IMG/VR virus record: IMGVR_UViG_3300025840_000246 | Coordinates: 1 to 23,684 of that record | DNA length: 23,684 bases | Reading direction: 5' to 3' (one strand) | Origin: a virus | Part shown: positions 1 through 8,142 of the stretch, piece by piece | Position numbering within the stretch: the first letter of the stretch is position 1 | Layout of the letters: each line of letters opens with the position of its first letter | Position numbers and translations under genes: made by a program | Notes under the pieces: generated by a model | Told to the model about the DNA's origin: nothing | What the model saw: the letters and a program-made list of their open reading frames with translations, nothing else | The model's database searches: none

Positions 1-82
1 CAGAGTTATCAGTGAAAGTAAAAGGGATAGCGAAAGTGTCTGTCGTATTATCCCCTGTATAGTTTTGATATGAAAAAGCCAT
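1..82 (-). CDS. Tail fibre protein, N-terminus only (T7 gp17-like), cut by window edge
   Basis: Only the first 27 codons are present. The protein begins MAFSYQNYTGDNTTDTFAIP and continues into a phenylalanine-rich stretch. The pattern 'Y-x-GD-x-T-x-x-F-x-IPF' is the start typical of the T7 tail-fibre N-terminal domain, which attaches the fibre to the tail tube. The ATG at 82 has an upstream AAAAGGA ribosome binding site about 7 bases away. It is the next gene after the gp16-like protein, exactly where T7 has gene 17, which supports the call. The host-binding region lies outside the window, so nothing can be said about receptor specificity. Confidence 0.75.
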   Translation of the reverse strand, partial: MAFSYQNYTGDNTTDTFAIPFTFTDNS

Positions 83-107
83 TGCTTATCCTTTTGTTTA
101 GTCCATG

Positions 108-143
108 ATGTAACTTTAGGTTAGTTAGCAAATTCGTTTGCAA
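108..143 (-). promoter_or_regulatory. Candidate late promoter in front of the tail fibre gene
   Basis: Read on the minus strand, TTGCAA (143-138), a 17-base spacer, CCTAAA (120-115) and then GTTACATCAT. The CTAAAGTTACATNAT core matches 14 of 15 bases at 15815-15829, which also has TTGCAC at the identical spacing. The element overlaps the end of the gp16-like gene and lies just before the tail fibre start. The -35/-10 reading is inference; the conserved block could equally be a site for a phage-encoded factor. Confidence 0.5.
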
Positions 144-3100
144 CACCGTTCAATATCTGTCTTGCACCGTACAAAGACTGTAAAGGTAGTATCCTTAACA
201 GTGTTCTGTATTCAGTTTCAGTCAGGTCACCTTCCCATACATTTTTACCTGATTGCATCATAGATTGAGCAATAGAGAAAGCAGGTGGGGTAATAGCATA
301 AGTGTTACCATTCATAGCCCCTGTTGTAACTTGTAACAAGTAGCTAAACAAAGATGCTGCTCCTATCTGAGATAAAGCACCAGAAGCCCACCTTGAAGGA
401 GAAAGGTTATCACGTATATATTCATCTGCATCACTGCGTCCCTGTGCGTTCAACTGTACACGAGCAGCATACATAAGACCACCCATCATAGCAGCAGATG
501 TTAAAATCTTAGCAGCAGTCATATCACCACGTGCTAGACGTACACCTAGTCTCTGACCTTGTTGCTCCATAGAAGCCATCGTAAAGCTAAGAAACTGAAA
601 GAATGTACGCCCAAACTCACTACGCATAAACGCATTGGTAGAGCCTATGTTAGCTTCCTGTACGTTCTGTCTAGCATCTTTAAAACCAGAAGCCTCAAAA
701 GCATCTCTTACTTGTTTAGGCCACTGTTTTAGATTTAGGCGTTTGATAGTGCCATTAGGTCTTTTCTCTACAATCTTACTACGCATTATAGTCTGTATAT
801 TACGTGCCATATCTTCGCTAAGTCCTAGCTGTTGACGCTTGGTAACAGAGAAAGGTAACTTACCATCAGCAGACTTTAATGCCCATTCATTAACATAGTG
901 GTGCATACTCATTCTGCGAAGTACTTGTGTTACGCTAGTCAGACCTGACCAATATGCTACAGTCTTCTGCAAACTTTGACCAGCTTGCATTGCTCTAGCA
1001 CCAAAGCCTTTCTTATCAGCCCAAGCACGTTCAGGAGATATAGTCACACCTACGTCATCCATATCATAACGTGTTACATTGTTCCACTTACCTAAAGCAA
1101 CTTCTTCACCTAGACCAAAAGCATCAATAAGTTCTACCATCAGAGGGTCATTCTCATCTAACTTACCTTTACTCATCTTAGTAAGTAAGTTGTTGTACTC
1201 AGGAGCAGACTTAAGAATAGTCTTGAACGAAGACTCAAACAGTACGTTGGTCAACTCCATCAGAGAAGACATACCAGACATACCCATATTGACAGCAAAG
1301 CTGTACGCTCTGAAGCCTACATTAAGGTCACGTGTTCGGTTGCTAATGTCTTCTCGTTGAGGTAGTCTACCAGTAATCCCATCATAGATAAACTCTAAAG
1401 CATCTAGTTCGCCTTTTAATTTCTCTTTATCTAATGCAGGTGCTGCCCTGATGTCATCGTTAATTTGCTTTACTAGAGATTCCCAGCTAGAGTTAGCAGC
1501 GTTGGTATTAATACCATTACGAGCAAGCCCGATAGCACCTGATAGTTGAAATACATAACTGTTAAACAACTGCTCTGCGTCTTGCTCTAGTAGGTCATTG
1601 AAGCTGTATTCCTCAATACTACCGTCAGCATTACGTAAAGGCATCCTAGCACCTTCGTTAAGAACCATGCGGTTTCTTGCTCTCTTATGTGCTTTAGGAA
1701 TGTTTGTACGAGTTAATACCTCTGTTAAGTCATCAATCTCATCTTCACCAAAACCACCAGCACGAAGAATATCAGCAAGGTCTTGAAGGTTCATCTCATT
1801 AGCACCAGCATGACCCATCTTACCAAGCTTGGGGTCAGTAATAGACTTAGTGTATGCCATAGAGATACGCTTGATGTAATCAGCTACCTGTTTAGGTGTA
1901 CCCTTACGTCTACCATTACTACGTTTGATAAGCCAGTTCTTGACATTCTCTTCAATGTTAGGCTGACCTTCTCGTATCGCTTTTTCTACAAGCATGGCAA
2001 TCTGGTCATCAGCGTCATCACCTAATCTTACACGAATAGCTGCAATCTGGTCATCGTTAAACAAACGTGTCATGTAGTTTTTGTTAGCGTTTAACATATC
2101 TACGCTAAAACCTACTACATCTTCTGCTACAGCTTCTTCAGCTATTTCTCTCTGTAACCTCTTAACTGCTTCCCCTGCTTTTTTTACTTCAGGGGCTACG
2201 TCAGTATCAATACCACGTACATAACGAGATAGGGCAGCATTAAACTCTGCTACAGATAGATTTGTTCTCTTTTTCCATAATGCTTGAGCATTAGGTAGTA
2301 TTTCTGACATTCTGCTTCTGTATTTTAACTGTAGTCTTTCAGCTACTTCAGACGCAGATTGGTTATTAGTTTCTAATTTACCACCCTTGTACCCTGCACT
2401 GTTTTGAGAAAGTAACCTAGCTGCGTAACGTATACGGCCTAACTCAGAGTTAGCTGCACGTGCGCCTGAGGAGATTATGTTACGTAAACCAAACATATTA
2501 AAACCAGCTATCTTTGGAATAGCAGCTACTTCTTCTGCTGTAGCTTCTGTAGCAGCTTTACGTGAAGCTATAGTAGGAATACCATCTACAGCATCTATTA
2601 GTTCAGTACCTTGTAGTTCCCTATCTATTAGCTTAGTTGCTAGGGCATCTACGTTATACTGGTCATGGAATAGTCGCTCGTTAGGTGTCAGTTCTTCTCC
2701 CCTTGCTACTTTAGCAGCAATACGAGAACGATGCCCTGCTCTTATAAATGCAGTAGTAGCGGCATCCAAACCACCACTAAGACCTGCACCTATACCTGCC
2801 GCAATCATAACGTCATGTGCTTCAATATCATAGCGATACTTAGCCCTGATAGATTCAAAAGCTGCCAGTTCAGCACCACCTAATGCAGCAACCTTTGCGG
2901 TGCGATAGGCGTTACGTCCCTGCTTACCTGCACCTACAAGGAAAGCACCAACGCCAGCAACAGGTGTACCTAAAGCACCTACAGTAGCACTTGTTCCAAA
3001 TATAGCAGCCCATTCAACAGGGTCGAACATTACTGCTAATGCTGTTGCTGTTACACCAGACCATCCATCCTGATTTATTTGCTTTAGGTTATTCTGTGTA

Positions 3101-3471
3101 CGAAGAAAAGATTGTTGGGCTAGTTTGGCACTAGAGTACCCATTTACTTGAGCATCCTCTAGCACCTCGCGTACAGCCCGACTATCTTCTAGTCCCTCTG
3201 TTAAGTCTCTCACCAATTCTGGTGTAAACTTATCAATAGGCTCACCTGAAGGTGCAGTAATCCTATCTATATTATTAATGACTGTGGGCAGTACCCACTC
3301 TTCTTGTATTGCACTGCCCAAGCTAGTAAAGAACTTTGACTTTTGGCTATCAGCCAATAGCTGCTGCTTTAGAAACACAGACTCATCCATGTTTGTGACG
3401 AGAGGTAAAGCCTCTACGTCCGCAGGAGCAATGTTCAAGCCCTCAAGCAAGTTGTTTTCTAGCGTTGCCAT
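121..3471 (-). CDS. Internal virion (ejection) protein, T7 gp16-like
   Basis: 1116 aa, in the position of T7 gene 16 between the gp15-like gene and the tail fibre. In T7 the protein sits in the internal core and is ejected to form part of the conduit across the envelope. T7 gp16 is about 1300 aa with an N-terminal lytic transglycosylase. Here the first 130 residues show no such domain (no ES-x-GLMQ type signature). Visible features are Ala/Gly-rich hydrophobic stretches at about residues 140-182 and 219-243, a long helical middle, and a C-terminal region containing 'FFQFLSFTMASMEQQGQRLG' followed by further hydrophobic segments, all plausible membrane-active parts. The ATG at 3471 follows the previous stop by two bases and has GGAG eight bases upstream. 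The assignment rests on size, order and composition rather than a strong motif. Confidence 0.75.
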   Translation of the reverse strand: MATLENNLLEGLNIAPADVEALPLVTNMDESVFLKQQLLADSQKSKFFTSLGSAIQEEWVLPTVINNIDRITAPSGEPIDKFTPELVRDLTEGLEDSRAVREVLEDAQVNGYSSAKLAQQSFLRTQNNLKQINQDGWSGVTATALAVMFDPVEWAAIFGTSATVGALGTPVAGVGAFLVGAGKQGRNAYRTAKVAALGGAELAAFESIRAKYRYDIEAHDVMIAAGIGAGLSGGLDAATTAFIRAGHRSRIAAKVARGEELTPNERLFHDQYNVDALATKLIDRELQGTELIDAVDGIPTIASRKAATEATAEEVAAIPKIAGFNMFGLRNIISSGARAANSELGRIRYAARLLSQNSAGYKGGKLETNNQSASEVAERLQLKYRSRMSEILPNAQALWKKRTNLSVAEFNAALSRYVRGIDTDVAPEVKKAGEAVKRLQREIAEEAVAEDVVGFSVDMLNANKNYMTRLFNDDQIAAIRVRLGDDADDQIAMLVEKAIREGQPNIEENVKNWLIKRSNGRRKGTPKQVADYIKRISMAYTKSITDPKLGKMGHAGANEMNLQDLADILRAGGFGEDEIDDLTEVLTRTNIPKAHKRARNRMVLNEGARMPLRNADGSIEEYSFNDLLEQDAEQLFNSYVFQLSGAIGLARNGINTNAANSSWESLVKQINDDIRAAPALDKEKLKGELDALEFIYDGITGRLPQREDISNRTRDLNVGFRAYSFAVNMGMSGMSSLMELTNVLFESSFKTILKSAPEYNNLLTKMSKGKLDENDPLMVELIDAFGLGEEVALGKWNNVTRYDMDDVGVTISPERAWADKKGFGARAMQAGQSLQKTVAYWSGLTSVTQVLRRMSMHHYVNEWALKSADGKLPFSVTKRQQLGLSEDMARNIQTIMRSKIVEKRPNGTIKRLNLKQWPKQVRDAFEASGFKDARQNVQEANIGSTNAFMRSEFGRTFFQFLSFTMASMEQQGQRLGVRLARGDMTAAKILTSAAMMGGLMYAARVQLNAQGRSDADEYIRDNLSPSRWASGALSQIGAASLFSYLLQVTTGAMNGNTYAITPPAFSIAQSMMQSGKNVWEGDLTETEYRTLLRILPLQSLYGARQILNGVANEFAN

Positions 3472-3473
3472 TA

Positions 3474-6400
3474 TTAGTCTCCAAGTACGTTGTCATATAG
3501 TCCAGTAAAGAACTTACCAAGTTTGTCTGCATATTTACCAAGTTTACCATATTCCATCTCTAATAGACTAGGTAACTCCTCACGTGGTATCTGCTTTACA
3601 TCGTTTAATCTACGTATGCGTAAGTCTTTACTACCGATACCATAAGACGATACCTTAACTTTATCGCCGGTATTACCACCAATGTAATAAAGTTCACCAT
3701 CTTTAGCTTCTACGACAATACCTACGTGACCAAAGGATGTTAGCTTCTTACCTTTTTGCTTAAAGTACTTAGCTTTATCTTCTTTGCTATGTACAGCAAC
3801 CATGATATCACCAGCTTTAACATCTGAGATATCTACAGCTTCACCTATGTTTAGATAGGATTTAGCCCTAGTCTGGTCAAACCTGTCTTTACCACCTATA
3901 GCCTTTTGTACGTCAATACCAGAATCAGCAAGTACTTGGGCTAAGAAAGCAGCACACCACGCATTAGTAGTGGCTAACTCATAGGCAGATTTATCAGGTG
4001 CAAACTCACCACCTACAGCATTGTCAAAGAAACCCTTGACAGCTTGAGAACCGTTCTTACTACTTTCAGAAATACCCATGTATTTCATAGCAGCAGTTAC
4101 AGGGTCAGGAGATGTAGCCACTGCTACAACACCCTCTGCGTCTGGCTCATCACCTACTTTCATAGGTGTTAGCGTAGCGGCTTGTGCTTCAGGAATTATA
4201 GAATTAAACATACCTTGTGCTGTTTCAGCAACATCTGCTACCATACCTTCAGCCATTCTCATAGCCCTGTCAGCCGTCTGTGTAGCCCACTTAGTAGCTG
4301 TTACAGCACCGTCCTCTGCTACATTGTATAGCATATTGAACTTAGCTTTAGCAAGTGCGGCAGCTTGTTCAGCAGAACCTTCTGCGTACTGTCCAGCTTC
4401 TTTAATAGCTTCCATAAACTTAGGCCACTCACGTGCAACGTTCTCTTTACCTAGTTGATATGCCATACTAATAGCTGATACCTGAGAGGATTGCGGCAGG
4501 TTTTTGAAACCTTCTACAGTTTCATCCCACCAGTTTTCTAGCTTAGATACCTTTAAGTCTAGTACAGATTTAGCCTCTTCTTCAGTGACGTTATTGATAT
4601 CCTTGATTAGGGCTTTTTCATCTGCCTCAAGGCTTTCTATTTGAAAACCATAACCCACAGATTGTTTACCCATGTCATCGTATGGTGTAGCTTCAAAGCC
4701 CTCTTCAGCTATTAGTGTAGATGCGGCAGCACTGCTAATAGGATTAAGGGTATCTAAAACATCAGATATAGGCATACCTTCTATAGGTCTAGCTACTTCA
4801 CCAGTACCACTTCCAAATAAATCTTTAGCTGCATCTAATATAGCATTAGTAGCCTGTTGTGGAAGCGATAAGTATGCTTCATCAGAATCAGTAGAGAATG
4901 TAATATCACCTGTTTCTTTATCAATGTTAAAGATTGGTGGGTTCTCTACAAACCATTGTCCAAGACTATCCAGTACACCGCCCAAATCAGATAGTACAGG
5001 TACACCTTCTACACCTTTACCACCTAGTAGGTACTGAGGAATAGTTAAGTCTTGTTGTAACTGACCTTCAATAGCAGCACCAGAAGTAGACATTGTATTA
5101 ATGTCAGGTGTTATAGCTGTTGATACGTCATCAGGAGCAATTAGATTAGCTATGATATTATTTAGCTGCTGTCTATCAGATAACAAGGTAACCTTGTCCA
5201 ACTTACCAGTAATAATACCAATGTCTGTTACCTGCCCATCTTGCTTTCTAAACGCACGAATAACTGCGTTCTTAGGATTAGTGGGGTCAGGTTGTACCTG
5301 CAACACAAAATCCTTTGCTCCAAACTTTTCAAGCATAAATCTTTTTACTTGTGGAGAGGAAGCTAGGGCTTGATTATACTCAGTCACAATACCTGCAACA
5401 TCTAATGCTTTATCCATACCTGTGTTTAAATCTTTGAAAGCGTATGGAGTACCATCACTTGATGTAGGTATTTGATAATCTGCTTTAACGATGTTAGCAG
5501 CTTTCTGTATTAACTCTTCCTGTGTACCACGTTCACCTAATATAGACAAAGCTTCATAGGCTTTGATTACAGCGTTTTCAACATCCACAGTATTGTAGGT
5601 TTCAGATAAGTCAGTACCAAATACATCAGCAAAGATACCTGCTTGTAATTTGTCTGTAACCTCTGACCTTGCTTTAGCATCAATTCTGACTAGCCTGTCC
5701 TTAGCAAGACCCTGTATTTGCATAGCTGCGTTACCAAAGTCTTGTACTGTTAGTACACCTGTCTGCGTCATCATCTCTTCCTCGTACTGAGGAATTTCAA
5801 TAGTACCTACATCGGCTTGGTCATAGACTTTAAATGCAAGTAAATCATAACGCAGTTTCTCGTCATCAGTTAAGTCCATCTTGATGCCAGAGTTCTTCAT
5901 CATAAGATACATCTGCAAGCCCTGCTGGACTTTTTCAAATCCTTGAGGACTAGAAGGGTCTCCTGAAACAAGAAGAGTAGCACCATCATTCACAAAGTTC
6001 ATAAACCTTGTTGGGGTTATCCCAGCATCCCTGAACATATCCAACTGTCCACCAAGACCTAGACCCTGTTCTTTTGCTAGTGCAAACAAAGCATCTTCTT
6101 TTTCTTTAGCAGTATACTTTACAGTTGTACCATCTTTTTTAGTGTACCCAGCATCAGTTAGTACACTACCTTTCCTTGTTAATCTAAACTGTTCAACAGC
6201 ACTAACCAAACCAGAAGCTTTAGCATTAGCATTAAACTGTGTTACAGCCAATGCTGCTTGCTTAGTAGTGATATCATCCGATTGCTGTGTGTAACGTGAC
6301 TTACCTAGTTGGTTTTTAGAGTAAGTAGGGTCTTGTAGATACTGAGTAAGTGCAGAGTTAGGATTAGAATCTTTTAACTTATGCGCCATATCTACAAGAA

Positions 6401-7064
6401 AATCGTTTACCTTGTTATCATTAACTGCAAAGTAATCGTTATTTACCTGATGAAAACCTGTAAATAAATCTTTAATCTCTTGTTTAGCTTCATCTGCTGT
6501 TAATAGTCCAGCAGAATACTGTGTATTAATATCTCGTACAGTGTCACCAAAACCTTCTAACAGAGTGTTCTGTGTGTGTACATACTTAGCAGGGCGAAAG
6601 GTCTCACCCATGAATGTCTCAAGACCTAGTTCAACATTCTGGTCAAAGATTTGAATGATGTCATTATCTACACCAGCTTGTGTTAAGGTATCAATGTATT
6701 CTTGTTTCTGTCCCCTGATACCAGCATATACGACATCTTGGTCTTGTCCTAAATAGTTTTGTTCATTCTTAGTATAATCAAGCGCAAGGTCTCCTAGAAA
6801 CTTCTTAGATTGAAGTTTTACCTGAAACTCTTTATTAGCCTGAATACCATCAGCTATTTCTTTTTCTTTTTTAAGTCTATCTACCTTACGCTGTTCTGCC
6901 TGTATTTCAATAGCAGGTGTTATAGCTGTAAGAAACTGCGATAGTTCACTAGGTTGTGTAGTTGTAGCGGCCTGTCTTACAAAGGTATCAACAGCACTAG
7001 CCGCTGGCCTGATATCAGCCTGAGTAGGGGCTTGAAACTGTCTTACTTGTGGTCTTTGTGCCAT
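3474..7064 (-). CDS. Internal virion protein, T7 gp15-like, with C-terminal muramidase and CHAP-like domains
   Basis: 1196 aa, against about 750 for T7 gp15; the extra length is C-terminal. Residues 1 to about 770 are a largely helical core protein. Around residues 780-935 is a GH24 (T4 lysozyme-type) muramidase: E788, then Y795-D796-D797, then SVGYG at 802-806, matching the E...D...T catalytic pattern with Ser in place of Thr. From about 990 to 1150 is a CHAP/NlpC-P60-like (TIGR02594-type) hydrolase with C1037 in NAWCAAF, H1113 in FGHVGIV and N1131 in GGN, a plausible Cys-His-Asn triad. Both domains would cut peptidoglycan during genome ejection. An Ala/Met-rich linker separates them. The ATG at 7064 has AGAGG upstream, nine bases after the gp14-like stop. 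Domain calls are by motif; activity is inferred. Confidence 0.85.
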   Translation of the reverse strand: MAQRPQVRQFQAPTQADIRPAASAVDTFVRQAATTTQPSELSQFLTAITPAIEIQAEQRKVDRLKKEKEIADGIQANKEFQVKLQSKKFLGDLALDYTKNEQNYLGQDQDVVYAGIRGQKQEYIDTLTQAGVDNDIIQIFDQNVELGLETFMGETFRPAKYVHTQNTLLEGFGDTVRDINTQYSAGLLTADEAKQEIKDLFTGFHQVNNDYFAVNDNKVNDFLVDMAHKLKDSNPNSALTQYLQDPTYSKNQLGKSRYTQQSDDITTKQAALAVTQFNANAKASGLVSAVEQFRLTRKGSVLTDAGYTKKDGTTVKYTAKEKEDALFALAKEQGLGLGGQLDMFRDAGITPTRFMNFVNDGATLLVSGDPSSPQGFEKVQQGLQMYLMMKNSGIKMDLTDDEKLRYDLLAFKVYDQADVGTIEIPQYEEEMMTQTGVLTVQDFGNAAMQIQGLAKDRLVRIDAKARSEVTDKLQAGIFADVFGTDLSETYNTVDVENAVIKAYEALSILGERGTQEELIQKAANIVKADYQIPTSSDGTPYAFKDLNTGMDKALDVAGIVTEYNQALASSPQVKRFMLEKFGAKDFVLQVQPDPTNPKNAVIRAFRKQDGQVTDIGIITGKLDKVTLLSDRQQLNNIIANLIAPDDVSTAITPDINTMSTSGAAIEGQLQQDLTIPQYLLGGKGVEGVPVLSDLGGVLDSLGQWFVENPPIFNIDKETGDITFSTDSDEAYLSLPQQATNAILDAAKDLFGSGTGEVARPIEGMPISDVLDTLNPISSAAASTLIAEEGFEATPYDDMGKQSVGYGFQIESLEADEKALIKDINNVTEEEAKSVLDLKVSKLENWWDETVEGFKNLPQSSQVSAISMAYQLGKENVAREWPKFMEAIKEAGQYAEGSAEQAAALAKAKFNMLYNVAEDGAVTATKWATQTADRAMRMAEGMVADVAETAQGMFNSIIPEAQAATLTPMKVGDEPDAEGVVAVATSPDPVTAAMKYMGISESSKNGSQAVKGFFDNAVGGEFAPDKSAYELATTNAWCAAFLAQVLADSGIDVQKAIGGKDRFDQTRAKSYLNIGEAVDISDVKAGDIMVAVHSKEDKAKYFKQKGKKLTSFGHVGIVVEAKDGELYYIGGNTGDKVKVSSYGIGSKDLRIRRLNDVKQIPREELPSLLEMEYGKLGKYADKLGKFFTGLYDNVLGD

Positions 7065-7073
7065 GTCTACCTC

Positions 7074-7697
7074 TTAAAAGTCTAAGTCTAACGCACCAAA
7101 ATCACCCATCCAGCTACTACTATTATATCCAGTAGTTTTAGGAATGATATAATTAGGTTTTGTTTTTGCTATCGCTTGTCCAGTAAATAAGTTTTTACCT
7201 GTTATGTCAGCCTCTGCTGCATACGCACTAGCTGCTGTACCAATAGCATGAGCCATGATGTTAGGCTTCTGTCCTCTTGGCATACTGTTAATGCGACTCT
7301 TCATCTGTGTGTTGACACCAATCTTTTCATCTTCAATCTGGTCTAACATCATTTCAAGATTACCTGATATAACATCTTTAGCACGTAGCTTACGAGCCTC
7401 TACGTTAGCCGCTTTTTGTTCCTCAGTTTGCCCTGCTAAACCTGATTCAGCCGATACCACTGCCCTTGATTCAGCCTCTTGCATAGCCTGTATCTGTAAC
7501 TCAAAGTCTTTACCTGCCGCAGCTTCAGCTTCTTGTATGGCTCTTTTATTTAGTGACTGTACAGCAAAGTCTCTTGCTTGAGCAGCTTCTTGTCTGTTGC
7601 GCTGATATGCTCTTTCTTGTTCTCTGTACTGGTTGTTAGCTTCCATAAAGCCAACGATACCCTTACCTATAGTTAAGGCGGTATATGGGTCAACCAT
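7074..7697 (-). CDS. Internal virion protein, T7 gp14-like
   Basis: 207 aa, close to the 196 aa of T7 gp14 and in the same position between gp13-like and gp15-like genes. It starts MVDPYTALTIGKGIVGF and continues with a long, charged, Gln/Ala/Glu-rich helical stretch (roughly residues 18-130) likely to form a coiled coil, followed by a small Gly/Ala segment near 150-165. In T7 gp14 is ejected first and forms a pore in the outer membrane; the same role is inferred here. The start at 7697 overlaps the gp13-like stop by 8 bases and has GAGGAT about seven bases upstream. There is little sequence motif to rely on, so synteny carries most of the weight. Confidence 0.75.
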   Translation of the reverse strand: MVDPYTALTIGKGIVGFMEANNQYREQERAYQRNRQEAAQARDFAVQSLNKRAIQEAEAAAGKDFELQIQAMQEAESRAVVSAESGLAGQTEEQKAANVEARKLRAKDVISGNLEMMLDQIEDEKIGVNTQMKSRINSMPRGQKPNIMAHAIGTAASAYAAEADITGKNLFTGQAIAKTKPNYIIPKTTGYNSSSWMGDFGALDLDF

Positions 7698-8142
7698 TGT
7701 CTATCCTCACAAATTCTAAAAAGGGTTTATTACCTACACCCCATGTTTCATGTCGTTTAATAAATGTGAAGCCGACAAAGCGTAGCCAATCAATAGCTAC
7801 CTGATAGTCTGCATCAACAGCGTTAGTTAGTAGGGGGTACTTCTTGTTTATCTCTTTCACCCACTTACGTGAGCCACGTAGGAAGGGTACTGTAACCTTA
7901 GTTATAGGTGGGGCTGTAAGAAGCCATACAACTCCCTCATCACCCACACCATACATACCTGCAATCTCGTTGGTATCCTTTACAAGGAATGTCCAACATT
8001 CGTCAGAGTGGTCAAAGCCTAGCTGTAATGCTATCTCAGGGCTACCATGTGAGGCTGTAACCTCTGCTGCGTCTTCTGGTCTAAGGTTATCCTTTAACCA
8101 ATCCACGTCAGCTTGGGTACTCTGCCTCACATATACCTGCAT
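7690..8142 (-). CDS. T7 gp13-like protein with GNAT-related fold (DUF2833 type)
   Basis: 150 aa from the ATG at 8142. A longer open frame extends upstream to 8202, but the 8142 ATG overlaps the tail tube B stop as TAATG and has AAGGAG seven bases upstream, so it is preferred. The protein reads as an acetyltransferase-like fold: an N-terminal 'VRQSTQADVDWLKDNLRPED', a central strand region with 'DECWTFLVKD' and 'GVVWLLTA', and 'AIDWLRFVGFTFIKR' near the C-terminus, where GNAT proteins have their last helix and strands. T7 gp13 (138 aa, DUF2833) occupies the same place after gene 12 and is needed for morphogenesis. Whether it acetylates anything is unknown, and no clear acetyl-CoA loop is visible. 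Confidence 0.8.
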   Translation of the reverse strand: MQVYVRQSTQADVDWLKDNLRPEDAAEVTASHGSPEIALQLGFDHSDECWTFLVKDTNEIAGMYGVGDEGVVWLLTAPPITKVTVPFLRGSRKWVKEINKKYPLLTNAVDADYQVAIDWLRFVGFTFIKRHETWGVGNKPFLEFVRIDNG

